64,000 bases of DNA, taken from Annona cherimola. Taxonomy: Eukaryota; Streptophyta; Magnoliopsida; Magnoliales; Annonaceae. This document shows, one piece after another, positions 22,400-34,500 of this stretch. A program made the position numbers and the translations under genes. Location: positions 8,997,501 to 9,061,500 of the forward strand of contig CM059974.1 in assembly GCA_030490835.1 (NCBI GenBank). The letters run 5' to 3'. The notes under the pieces were generated by a model. The model was not told the origin of the DNA. It searched no databases and was given only the letters and a program-made list of their open reading frames with translations. The stretch's first letter is position 1. Each line of letters starts with the position of its first letter.

Positions 22400-25300
22400 A
22401 TGAAGTCGAGCAAAACGGTCGCCTCGAAAGGAAACAGATCTAGTCCAGTCTCGCCGATGACGACTCCACTGCGGCGGCAGCAGCAGCCATGGTGGAAAAC
22501 TGCTGGCGCTGGGACAAAGGCGTGGCTCGTGGTATCGGAGTCTGGAGATTCGCATCTTGAAGAGGTCGGGAAGCACTGGATTATGCGGCGCACGGGCCTG
22601 CCGGCCCGCGATCTTCGGATTCTTGACCCCATGTTCTCGCATCCATCGACAGTGCTCGGAAGAGAGCGGGCTATTGTGGTTAATTTGGAGCACATTAAGG
22701 CAATTGTTACGGCAACAGAGGTGTTGGTGCTGAGCTCGAAGAATCCGCAGGTGACAGCCTTCGTTGAGGATCTTCTATATCATGTCTGCAATTACCACAC
22801 GATCCCTCCACAGGTAAAAACAATGGCAGCAGCTTGTCGGGCTTAACGACGCCTTCCGGTCCTCAAGGGCCCCTGCCAAAAAAAAAAAAAAAAAGGTTTA
22901 ACTTGTAGCCACCATCATTAGCAACCAAATTGTGGTCTGAGATTTTTTTTATCTGATTAAGGAAGAACACAGTCAGTTGAGAATAATTCAAATTAGTCCG
23001 GGCTAACAAATTCTATTATTATTTTTTTATGAGAATATACGCCTTGGTTATTTAATTCACATACTCTTGAGTTTTTTTTCCTGATGAAGTAAGAAATCAG
23101 TTGAGAACAATTCAAATTAGTCCCGGCTAACAAATTCTATTATCATTTTTTTGTTTTTATGAGAATATACGCCTTGGTATATTTAATTCACATGCTAAAA
23201 AATGATTTTTGAACATACGAATATATTTTTCTGATTTTTAAAAATTAATAGTGTTTGTATGTATTTAATTATTTTTTACTCCTAAAACTATTTTTTGAAA
23301 TTAAGGAAAAATATATACATATTCAATATTATAAAATTTGATATATATTAAATACCTTAGGTTTATATTTTTATAAAAAATTAAAATAGTATACAAAAAT
23401 TAGCCTAAACTTGCAAGAGAATTTGTTAGCTCAAACTAACAAAAGCACAAGACACGATTTAACCGTCGCACTGAAGATTTTAGTATGCCCATTGGGAGTC
23501 CACGTTAAAATTCCATAGACTCATTTTTGTTTAATATCATTTATTTGTTTTATTACGTTGTCTAAAATTATTTTAAGCAAAGTCTAGGATATGTTCTACT
23601 TGAAGTATATAATTATACGTAAATTATTAAAAACACTTAAACGCATTCAAATATGCGTTAGAATGTTATATTTTTTAATAAATTATTGCTTTATGTATGA
23701 GTGATGTTTTAAATAATTTAGATGTTGAACTAATAGCTTTAAAATTGTTTTTTTTATCTTTATTAAAATTTTTGACGGTATCTTTATTAGACTTTGTTCA
23801 TGCACATTATTCCCTATTATATTCTTATCATGACTCAAAAATTTGGTTTGACTTAGTTGCAAAAGACTATAAGTAAAATTTTGCAATAAAAATAATTTGG
23901 TTGCCAAATTAAGTGTGTTGCAATAAGAATGCAACTTAAGTATAATATCTCTGGGCAGACCCATCGTGTATCTTAAAATTAGTAAGTTAATTTTCTATTT
24001 TCATATTCATAAAGTGTGTAAGGTTCTAAGTAAAAAAATAGCTTGCTTAATTGGGATAAAATAGATTCTAAAGTGAGGATATCCAGAATCAACTTGAATT
24101 ATTAAGTTGAATATATATTTTGTGAAATATCTTTGTATTGAAAGATATAAATATATCTTTATATATATAGAAACTTGTTTAATTTATTTATTATTTATTA
24201 GATTTAATACATGTATTTTAAAAATATATTATTATCGTCTTGATTATCAGTTTTAAGTAAGATTTATAATAAAATAATAAAATTATAATTTTTAAATCTA
24301 GAGTGTGTATAGAAAGTGGTAAAAATTTTAAATGAAAAGTTTTCAATGTACAATTTTTAAAATGAAAGAAAATGATATGATATGATATGATAAGAATAAT
24401 AATAAAGAGCCAAGATAATAAAGTTAAGATTTATAGCTTAGTTGTATGGATAGTTTCATAAAAATCATTAAAAAGTAGAGTAATTGTATTAGAACATGTG
24501 AAATAATTATTAAAAAATAAGATAGTTATGCAAAGTGAAAAATTTTAGTTTATCAAAAATTTTTATTTAAACAAACATACCTATAATATAAAGACTATTT
24601 TATTTAGAACTGAATTTGAAACTGACTTGATCTTAAACAATAGGATAGGATGTGCTTAAAATCAACCCAACCTAAAATAGAATAAGGTAAGAATTGATCA
24701 AAATAGGTTAAAGATAGAGTCAACTTGAAATTAAAACTACCTAACCCAAATTGGATCCCTTTTATAGTTTATTTTGTGCGGCAAAACTTTCCCTTTCGTC
24801 ATTGTCAAAGCCCATTTGCAGTTGATTTCTTGCACCTAAGTCTTCTAAAATTCTTTATAATTTAAATGTAACTTTTTCCAGCCAAAATTATTGTTGCAAC
24901 ATTCAATTACTACGTTTGAAAAACCTCTTTCATCAAGTAACAAAAGATACATAACTCAATTAACACTGGATTTGGTGCCTTGCGTGTTAGCTAGTAGACT
25001 AACTATATTTTCGTTTTATTATTTGGTTTGTTTTTGTTTTACTTCATTTTTCATGCCGAAAAGGCAAACAACATATACAAGCATTGCCCTCGGGAACTAA
25101 CAAGGATGGTCTTACTTATAAACTTTATAGCGTGCAATCTTTCTTTTGAAACTATGACTCATTTCCTTTTGTTTGAAGGCAGCCGAGGGTAGTAATATTG
25201 ACATGGGAGTAAAACGCAAAAATCCATGCAGTTCTCCTTCAATTCTTTCTCACGATGAGTTAGAAAGCCCTATGCCAAGGAGGGCGATTTCAGTTGCACG

Positions 25301-27457
25301 TTCTACCCTCTTTCTAGAAACGGAAAACCGCAGTCCCGATTCTACATTCGATGCGCCAAAAGGTTCAGGCAACAAGGCGCTACCTTTTGAGTTTATAGCG
25401 CTTGAAGTCTGTCTTCAATGTGCTTGCAGGTGCCTTGAATCTGAGGTATGTGTTTATTACTACATAAAATTCTCCACCCAATGAAATTAATTTTCCACCC
25501 TCTTTAGTCGAATAGAAAGATTAGTTGAGATTCTTATTGTTGCATTTCAATTATATAGTTCAAATTCACAAAATAAACGTGTGTTTGTGGTTTCCGGACC
25601 CTTTTTTGTATGTTTTCCTGTTGAATGGCGGACACTGAATTGCTTAAATGCCTTGTGTACTCAGGCTTCCCTGCTAGAGAAGGAGGCTTATCCTGCTTTG
25701 GATGAATTGACATCTAAACTTAGCACACTCAATCTCGAACGTGTTAGACAGATAAAAAACCGTCTAGTTGCTATATCTGGTCGAGTCCAGAAGGTAAGAA
25801 TGACTGACCGAAGGTCGTTAACTAGTTAATTGTTTTCAGAAAAGACATGAATAAGCAGATGCAAAATGCTTAATGGGAGATTGATTTGGAATTAGTCAAC
25901 AATTAATACCAAGACCAATATGTTAGACTTAAATGCAATCAATTGTTTGGCATATGCTGTGATTGCTTCCTTTGTCAGTCTATATAATGTCGATGTCGCT
26001 TTTCTCATCTTGCCTTCAAACATGGTTACCCGAACTTTATCCATGTGATTTGTGACTTAAATTCATTCTCTGTTTTCATTCATTTTGTGTCGTAATAAAT
26101 AAATATACCTTTGTTACCCATTTGCTGCTTTTGTTTGGAAACCAGAGGTGAACAGATTTCCTCCGTTTTTTCTTGCACAAGAATGCCTTGAGAGCATCCA
26201 AGGTTTTGCTCCATTAATGCGGTCACATCAAATTCCAACCGAGACAGTTTCTCGAACTGTGTCCAACCACGAGTTACGGAACATCAGCTGTGAAAATTTA
26301 GTCGACAAGTACAGATAAACACTGCTACTGTTTTTCCCCCTTTTAAATGATCAATGGCCAATCGCAGAAGCTCTTGTAATCTAGTTAGCCAGATTGTTTC
26401 TAATTTGCTCATCGTTTCCCCTAAGTTTACTTTTTTATTTAAATCTAGTTACAAGCCATCGTGTTAGTTCCAAAAAAAAAAAAAAAAAATTACAAGCCAT
26501 CATGTTCAAACTTCTAAGTTGTACTCCCTCTTGTTATTCCATGCTTAGGTGAGGGATGAACTTGAAAACTTGTTGGATGAGGACATGGATATGGCTGGGA
26601 TGTATTTGACGGATAAGCTTGTTCGTCGACAGTCCGAAAATACCTCCTCAATGGCTGAAGTGGATGACGATGCACTTGGTATTGAGGATGAAAGGCAAGT
26701 TAGCAGTTCATTATTGCTTCATGGATTAAAGGGCCTATTCAGGTCTGTCGCAAAAGAACACTTCTACTACCATTATTACCTAAAACAAAATAAAGTGTAA
26801 ATGCGAAATACACTGTGGGACTTCTTTCTGGATCTCTTGCAAGTTGACTTCTTCATATGCTTATATCTTAATGGGTCTCCTGGGTACTGTGGCAGCATCA
26901 TAGATGACGATTCCAAAAGCCAGGTCAAAAGTGGCTACAACAGCTCAGGTGGCTCTAAGCCAAATATAGAGGAGCTGGAGATGCTTTTAGAGGCCTACTT
27001 CAAACAGTTAGAGGGCACGTTGAGCAAATTATCAACTGTATGTAATACATCTCCCTACATTCTCCAGCATGGAATGTTTTAATTCCTAATTAATTTTTCA
27101 TATTCTAATACTGCATTGGATGCATATATACTGACAAAATTTTGGTTCTTAATTGGGTGGTAACCTTTAATGAAGCTGAGGGAGTACGTGGACGACACTG
27201 AGGATTACATAAACATCATGTTGGATGATAAACAGAACCAAATGCTACAACTGGGAGTGGTGATCGGTACTGCAACCTTGATAGTAACCACTGGTATTGT
27301 TGTCACAGGCGTGATGGGCATGAACATCAGGACCGACCTCTTTAACTTTGGCACGCAATCACAATTCCTGGAGACTACCTTAGGCACTGCAGCTGGCTGT
27401 ATCATTCTTTACATCATGGCCATTGGGTTTGGAAAGAAGACTGGGCTGTTGGCCTGA
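22400..27457 (+). CDS. MRS2/CorA-type magnesium transporter (MRS2-B)
   Basis: Six coding exons: 22400-22813, 25179-25445, 25665-25793, 26549-26694, 26896-27037 and 27176-27457, giving 459 aa. The ATG at 22,400 is preferred over an upstream in-frame ATG at 22,361 because it best matches the paralogues' N-terminal length. Family marks are RDLRILDP (70-77), RAIVVNLEHIKAIV, LPFEFIALEVCL, LTSKLSTLNLERVRQIKNRL and ELEMLLEAYF. Two C-terminal hydrophobic segments follow, with an intact GMN (residues 414-416, context VMGMNI) and D and E in the loop. Such proteins conduct Mg2+ through plastid, mitochondrial, vacuolar or plasma membranes; the compartment cannot be told here. Intron 4 is unusual. The donor homologous to the paralogues is GC (AAAG|GCAAGT) with acceptor ggcag|CATC. 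An alternative GT donor (CTTG|GTATTG, exon 4 ending 26,678) with acceptor at 26,904 is also in frame (451 aa). Intron 1 is long (2.4 kb) and holds MITE debris. Confidence 0.87.
23185..23390. mobile_element. Degenerate family P MITE in MRS2-B intron 1
   Basis: Inverted arms ('gtatatttaattcacatgct' on the left, 'tttgatatatattaaatacc' on the right) with the AT-rich core of family P. It is strongly diverged and lies within the 22,814-25,178 intron. Confidence 0.4.
24312..24590. mobile_element. Family Q MITE in MRS2-B intron 1
   Basis: Shares the word order of the 14,320 copy: an 'aatgaaaagttttc' start, 'gatatgatatgat', 'aataaagttaagattta', 'gttgtatggatagttt', 'gaacatgtgaaataatta', and an end near 'aaacaaacatacc'. 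Boundaries are approximate. Confidence 0.45.
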
Positions 27458-27564
27458 TCTATCATACGGATATATATACATATATCCTCAAAAAAACAAA
27501 AGCAAATAATGAATGTGATATAAATCAATAATATCACAGAATCCTTGCTGATACCTTTCCAATC

Positions 27565-27705
27565 CGTTTTATTTTTATTATTTTTTTTTTTCTGGATGGA
27601 GATTGGAGGCTAACTAATGCCCTCCAGTCTGGATTCGAACCCCCAACCTCTTACGCATTCACACACTCATGTCATACGCATGTTTCTGGTAAGTGGTTCG
27701 GATCT
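27565..27705 (-). mobile_element. SINE-like fragment, minus strand
   Basis: On the minus strand a B-box-like 'gggggttcgaatccag' (complement of about 27,630-27,645) is followed by an A-rich tail (the T-run at about 27,568-27,591 on the plus strand). It lies just downstream of MRS2-B. Target duplications were not established. Confidence 0.4.
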
Positions 27706-28049
27706 TTGATCATGCGTTCCTAGCCATTTTGATGCCGCGTGTGAAATGGGAGGCATTTTAAGTCAGAGTAAGGAGAAAACTTCAACAGCGAAAGCACAGA
27801 AGACGATTGAATTTTCCATTTTGAGTTTCAATAACGCAGAGGATCGTTGTCTCTATCCATACACAATCTGTTAATTTCTATTTTATATATTTTCTTTTCC
27901 CCCGCCCATCTCTGGAGAATCGGATGCCATGTCTTATGTCCGGATTCTCTCCCTAGCTAGCAGGGTGGGTTGGAAAGAAAGCAGTGTGTATATCATACGA
28001 AATCAACACTTAATAATTGCTTCCTCTAGTGAATCCCACAGCCTTAACA

Positions 28050-29010
28050 ATTATTTGGAAATTCAAGCTCCCAAAAAAGATATTGGTCTTTAGCTGGAGA
28101 ATGTCGTTGGATAGTCTTCCCACAAAAAGAAAACCTATTGAAGAGAGGAATCAATGCCCATAGCAACTACCCGTTCTGCCATTCAGCTGAAGAAGATCCT
28201 AAACACTTCTTTTGGGACTGTTCATCAACTAAGATAGCATTTCATCCTCTTCTCAGACAACAACTCACAGGTACACATTTCTCTAGTCTATAGGATTTGC
28301 CATATTAGTGGTCTTAAACAGCAGTATCCTCTCCTTCTCTTCATCTGCATACGTTGGCGAGTTTAGCACTACAGAAACAAGTGCCTTATGGAGGGAGCCC
28401 TCCCAAATCTTCAGCAGGTCCTTAAATGGGCTACATTCATTCTATTTAATTTGCTTCCATCCTCTTGTTTGCTCATTCCATCCCTTCTCAAGGATAAGCG
28501 AGATGAATTAAGCCACCTCATGAGGTGTTGAAGATTAATGTTGATGCAAGTCTTGGCGTTCATTTGACAAATGGGAGACTGGGGGGGGGGGGGGGGGGGA
28601 GAAACTCTAATGGTTTGTTTGTTGCAGCTAACTAGCTAAGGGACGGTGTGGTTATGGATTCCAAGACCTATTGGTATTAGAGGCACAAGCTCCGCTTAAT
28701 GCTTTAAGAGTGGTCAACGGAGTTGAATTATCAAAAGATTATCATACAAACTGACAGTCTCATTTTATTACAACTAACCTCAAGTGACAGGCTAATACAA
28801 TATTACGTGGGGTACTTGGTGGAGAAACTTCAACTATATATGTCTTCTTTCTAATCTTGTCATCTCACACATACCTTAAGATCAGGTAACTCAATGGCTT
28901 ATGCTCTTGTGGAATTTGGTGTTAAAAACACTAAATTATCTTTCTCTTGAATGGAATCTCCTCCACGTTATATATATGAAACTCTTTTGTAATGATAATC
29001 TTGTGCGTTC
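28050..29010 (+). mobile_element. LINE (non-LTR retrotransposon) 3' remnant: zf-RVT and RNase H parts
   Basis: Conceptual translation across frameshifts gives a zinc-binding reverse-transcriptase-associated domain (about 28,060-28,260: 'WKFKLPKKILVFSWRMSLDS', then 'SNYPFCHSAEEDPKHFFWDC') and an RNase H-like start ('LKINVDASLGVHLTNGR', about 28,528-28,580). A decayed continuation follows ('LRDGVVMDSK', then 'EAQAPLNALRVV'). This order is typical of the C-terminal half of plant L1-type ORF2 proteins. Several stops and frameshifts rule out function. A run of 19 G (28,581-28,599) interrupts the RNase H part. The 5' part of the LINE is missing. Confidence 0.75.
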
Positions 29011-29714
29011 ATCTCCTCATCCTCCTCAGTTGGCTAAGGATGTTGAGTGGACTTAGAGGTGCGCTGAGAAGGCTTATTCCACATCTAAACAAAAGTTTGT
29101 AAATACATTTTACAAATTACCCATAAATTGTACAAATTATCCAATTTTACCTTTAATTTTACTTATATTCGCAAACTTTCAAAAATTTTAAAAACACTAA
29201 TGTTTGATCCAAAATTTCATTTATATTCATTATTCTTTGTGAAATAACCAATCTATCTAAACTCTATTTATAATTTTAAACTAAAAATTTGCATTCAAAC
29301 GAATTTTTAGTATTTTTATAGCTACAGTACAATACTTTTATTACTATAGAACTCATATGGTCACTCTTATTTATAAATTTCATAATTAAGTTTTGAGTAT
29401 ATTTATCATTTCACGTAAGAGCATGAGTATAAATGGAATTTTGTGGTGGAATTTGTGTGTATTCATGAAATTAACCTTTAAAAAAAATAAGAACTGATTG
29501 CAAAGATCCAATACTAATTTTTTAGAATTACATAAATCAAGATTAAAATCCTAGCTTTGTCCATGTTTAATTTCCCCGTACTCAAACTATCGCCTGAAAC
29601 CTCGTTTGCTGTACCATTCGCATATTTATTAGCTCATGGATGCACATTAATTATCAATGTAAATTTAGATAATATATCTTGTATCTTAGGATAATGTGAA
29701 CCGTAAAAATATTT

Positions 29715-30310
29715 GTTAAGTAACTGCATTTTGTGTGATGCTGTACACATCAATTGTGAATTGTTACATTTGTGTGATGCGGTACGTATCAATTGTGAAT
29801 TATTACAAAGACGACCTGGGTAACGTAGTCGACTGGTGTAAAGCCTATCTGGACGCTTTTGTATCAGTGAACTATCCAGGAAATTTGGGATGTCTGCAGA
29901 ACACTGTGCAGGAAAGATTAAGCATCCGGAGGTAGGCTTTCTGAAAATGAGTGTGGATGGGTGTAGGAACTCTAGAAGGTAAGATCTGATTAGCCTTGTC
30001 AACTATGAGTGTCCTATTTGGCATCTGTGGCCACCAGAATTCTTCATATCGAGTTACTGGCTTAAAGGTTCAAGATAGTGAAGTTCACACGGGAGGTTAA
30101 TCAACCGACTCACTGTCTAGCAACACATGGTTTCGGTAGATTTCTCTAGCATGTTATGATAGGGTAACCTACCAAATCAAATTGTGCATGCTCTGTATAT
30201 GGACTATATAGGTTCTTTGGGTTAAATGAAATATTTTTCATTTATTATATCAAAAAAATTGTGAATTATTACATTGCGTGATGCAATACGTATCAATTGT
30301 GAATTATTAA
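29715..30310. repeat. About 40-bp tandem repeat interrupted by a retroposon
   Basis: Three units of the type 'tgtgatgcggtacgtatc' plus 'aattgtgaattattaca' lie at about 29,733, 29,770 and 30,275. The second and third were separated by the insertion at 29,808-30,256. Confidence 0.65.
29808..30256 (+). mobile_element. Retroposon insertion with 17-bp target duplication
   Basis: The 449-bp segment is flanked by perfect 17-bp repeats AATTGTGAATTATTACA (29,791-29,807 and 30,257-30,273). Its 3' end is 'atttattatatcaaaaa', a short A tail. This is the signature of target-primed reverse transcription, so it is a SINE or a 5'-truncated LINE. The body lacks a clear polymerase III B box, which favours a LINE 3' end. 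Confidence 0.7.
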
Positions 30311-30498
30311 TGTTTTTATTATCGTTGTTATTATTCGGGCAAATTTCACCAATATTCATGAATTTTATTCATAATTTATTTACATTATTGAAATTTTAAA
30401 ATTTCCAAATATACATACATATTTGCTTAAAATTTTACCGATACCTATGTCATCAGAGATCTGTCAATGGGCCGTCAGCTTTCTCGTAAAATGACAAA

Positions 30499-31238
30499 TA
30501 TGCTCAATTCTTAATATAATTTGAGATTAGTTTGCTCAAAATTAAAGATTTATATTCAAATAATATATTATTTTATAGTCATAGAATTACTAAAAATTCA
30601 TTATAATATAATTTTTTTAATTAATGGATCCCCGACATCATGAGTATAAGTGAAATTTTAAACTTTGAAAATTTACAAAATTTGTAGTTTTGAGTAGAAT
30701 TAGATGTAAAATTCATAAATATATTTGAAATTTATCATTATTTATATATTAATATTATTATATGCCCAAGTCTTAATATAATTTGAAATTGGTTTTCTCA
30801 AAGTTAAAGATTTATATTCAAACAATATATTATTTTATAGTTGTAGAATTTCTAAAAATTTGCTATAATATGATTTTTTTAATTAATGGATCCCCAACAT
30901 CACGAGTATAAGTGAAATTTTAAACTTTGAAAATTTACAAGATTTGTAGTTTTGGGTAGAATTAGATGTAAAATTCTTAAATATATTTGAAATTTATCAT
31001 TATTTATATATTATTATTATTATATGCCCAAGTCTTAATATAATTTGAGATTGATTTTCTCAAAATTAAAGATTTATATTCAAATAATATATTATTTTAT
31101 AGTTATAGAATTACTAAAAATTCGTTATAATACGATTTTTTTAATTAATGGATCCCCGACATCATGAGTATAAGTGAAATTTTAAACTTTGAAAATTTAC
31201 AAGATTTGTAGTTTTGGGTAGAATTAGATGTAAAATTC
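30499..31238. repeat. 260-bp tandem repeat, nearly three copies
   Basis: Units start with 'tatgctcaattcttaatata' (30,499), 'tatgcccaagtcttaatata' (30,761) and the same phrase at 31,021, a period of 260-262 bp. Each unit contains 'aatggatcccc(g/a)acatca' and 'tgtagttttg(g/a)gtagaa'. The third unit is cut short near 31,238, where an ATT microsatellite begins. Non-coding. Confidence 0.85.
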
Positions 31239-31240
31239 TG

Positions 31241-31243
31241 GTA

Positions 31244-31274
<31 letters not shown>

Positions 31275-31298
31275 TATATATTATTATTATTATTATTA
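31241..31298. repeat. ATT microsatellite upstream of MRS2-C
   Basis: A run of ATT triplets with one interruption (tttatat), ending about 210 bp before the MRS2-C start codon. Confidence 0.85.
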
Positions 31299-31507
31299 CA
31301 TGGACCATGGTATTTGTTCTCCATATATACGTGTCCGCGACTGCAGCATATATCCTCGACTGAGGATCGTAAAACAACTCCTGCTTTGGCGCCAAACAGT
31401 TGCTTCCCATCCTCCTCCGGTCTTCTCCCTTCCATGGTGCGTTCGCAGAATAGCAGTCAACAAAATTCCGAATCCAAACTCGGGAAAACCCTAGAAATTT
31501 AAAGACA

Positions 31508-34500
31508 ATGTATCCAACCTCCTCAGACGAAGATTTCGGCCGAATTCAGGCCCCCCAAACACACCAGTCCCGTCGGAAAGGCGCCAGTGCACGTATCTGG
31601 CTCGTCGTCTCCAGCTCCGGGAATTCGTATGTCGAAGAGGTCGGAAAGCATTCGATCATGAGCCGTACAAGCCTTCCGGCCAGAGACCTCCGCGCCCTTG
31701 ATCCGATTCTCTCTTATACCTCGACCATCCTCGGCAGAGAGAGGGCCATTGTCATCAATCTCGAGCATATCAAGGCCATCATCACGGCGACGGAGGTTCT
31801 GGTGCTCAACTCAAAGGATCCGATGGTTGCTCCTTTCATCCAAGAACTTCAATGCCGGATTTCAAGCTCCTACGGCATTGCCAACCCCATCATCGCGAGC
31901 TCCAACAGCATTACCCCGCCCGTAATCTCCATCACATATGTTCTTCACCCTTTTCGTCTTATTTAATTGGACATCCTGTGTGTGGTGAATAATTTGCAGC
32001 GCTTCGCTTGCCGGGCCACAATCTGAACAATCATGGCTAGCAGATTATTCGGGGACTCTGCGATGTCCCGTGAAAATTGGATGATAAAAGAAACGTACTT
32101 TTGAAACTCAATGAACTGGATTTCCTGTTTAAGGATATCAGACCAGACAAGAAATGCAACATTTAACTATTGTCATCTCGGTTACCACTTTTGCTCGTCC
32201 GACTTCCAAAAGTTAGTATCGTCGTTCTGTTGAAGTGAGTCAAACATAATTCCATTGCCCGAGCGAAATGGAACTTATCATCCAAATGTATTCTTACTTT
32301 TGTATCTTTCCAATGCTGTTTCGATTTCAAGGCTGATGGATTTTTTATTTATGAAGGTGAGTACAAAAGGGAAGACTGAAACAGAGAACATAACTAAAGA
32401 TGCATGGGGCTCACCGGCCCCGGTAAGCGGAGGACCCAAGATGTTGCCTTTTGAGTTTAGAGCACTTGAAGTTTGTCTAGAATCTACTTGCAAGTGCCTC
32501 GAGTTGGAGGTGTGTGTTGCATATCCTGGTGTTCTTTAATCTTAAACGCTGCCATGCATTTGTTGAAAAATTCAAATATTCTTTGAGTTATTGGAATGGG
32601 AATATGGCACAACAATGCGAACAACATTCAGCATTTCTGAAAGTCGCATCAAAACTTGAAAGAGGATTGATTCCATGAATTCTGGATTTTGATTTCCCGT
32701 AGTCTTTTACATGCAAAGTACAAAGCTATCAGGCTTGTCTTAATTGTAGAGAAAGACATTTGATGGATTATTTCTCATTCCGTTGTTGTTGTGATGTGCT
32801 GGTGAAACACATCACGGCCATTTATTGTTTGGCATGATTCTAATGTCGACGCACTATTAAGGAAATCTATTTCAATATATTCATTTCAGAACTCGTCTTA
32901 TGAAAACACTGTTTGTAACCAACCAACATTTGTAGCCACAAAAGAGGGGCAAAACCGTGCGGGCCGAGGCCCAAAGCGGACAATACCTTACTGTTAGGCC
33001 TGGGGCGTTACACATGTCTTTTCCTATAGTGTTCCAATGAAATTTTACTCTGAACCGTCATTGGTTTTTTCCACTCTGTAGAAGTTCTGAGGTTCATCTC
33101 CATTTCCTTTTCCCAGTTCTAGCTATATGTATCCTTTGCAGCACACGTTATCTTACATATATATGAGCAGGGCCAGTCTGTTTTTATGTTTCTTGCATTT
33201 TCTATTCTTTAATTATTTTTTGTTGTGAGACAGTGGTAACAAAGCTAGGACATGATTATTTGCATTTCCGCTCTTTCTCATTGTCTGATTCTAAAATGTA
33301 ATTTGCTTCTTCTGTGGTAGACTTCAACTCTAGAGCAAGAGGCATATCCAGCCTTGGATGAGCTGACCTCTAAAGTCAACACTTTAACTCTGGAACGGGT
33401 TAGACAAATAAAGAGTCGTTTGGTTGTGCTCTCTGGACGAGCGCAGAAGGTAATATCTATAATCTACAGGCTTTAGTCTTTGCCTCTCAAATTGGAAAAT
33501 GTTTCAAGGACGACATTAATTCGTAAGTTAGAATCATCTTGCAATCTTTGTTCTTGTAATTTTTTTATTGACCGATGAATCAGAACAGATAAATATCAAT
33601 GTAACACTAGGCATGTGATTCAATTTGATCCAGTTTTTCTCCTGTGGTTTCAGAATCAGGTAAAAGATTCAAACATAATCTTCAAATCTAGGAGCTGAGG
33701 AAACATTAAACATTTTTTTATTGGGATGTGACTTACATTCATCTCTGGACCACCATACTGGGGACAATTTTTTCCTGAACCTTCATGCTGGGAGACAATT
33801 TTTTCCGACACTCACACAACAGGGAGAAATTTTTTTCTACACTCCCACAAAGGGGAGAAATTTTCTGCGCTCCGACAGAAGGGAGACTTCGAACAGGGAC
33901 CAGCTGGCATGATGCCAATGTCCATGACCAGCAGGGCAAGCCCCTGCCGGCAAGGAAACATTAGACGTTTGACCCATACACCATTAAGGCTTTTGTGTTG
34001 TTGAATAAATTTTGACCAAGTTGCACAAACATTGATTATAGATTGCATCATTCATGGTCATTGTTCCAAATCTGCTTGGATCGAAAGGAAACGAAGAGTT
34101 AAAAGTTGCGAACAAAGAGACAACAAAGAAATAAAAGGCTTAAATACTAAACCAAAATATGCTCATGGTTACTCCAACCATCCTGTTTATATGAGTCTTG
34201 AAAGTTTCTTTCGTGCATCCCTTCTGGTCATAGCATCATATTGTTTTCAATATTATCCTGGTCATTGTCCCGATAATTTTGCATTAAAAATTTAAATGTC
34301 GGTTTGCAGTTTGGTTTTTTGCCACTTCTGTGAGTGGAGTTTGGATAGCCAGGAAATTAAAGAAAATTCTTTGATAGTCAGACTCCTCTCATTGAAGTTT
34401 GGTTCTTTCGTAAACGGAGTGTGGTCCATGCCTCTAAAATTCCAATTTGTAGCATCTTTTTAGCTTTCTTCACTGTTGGGAAAGTTGGTAATTCAATTCT

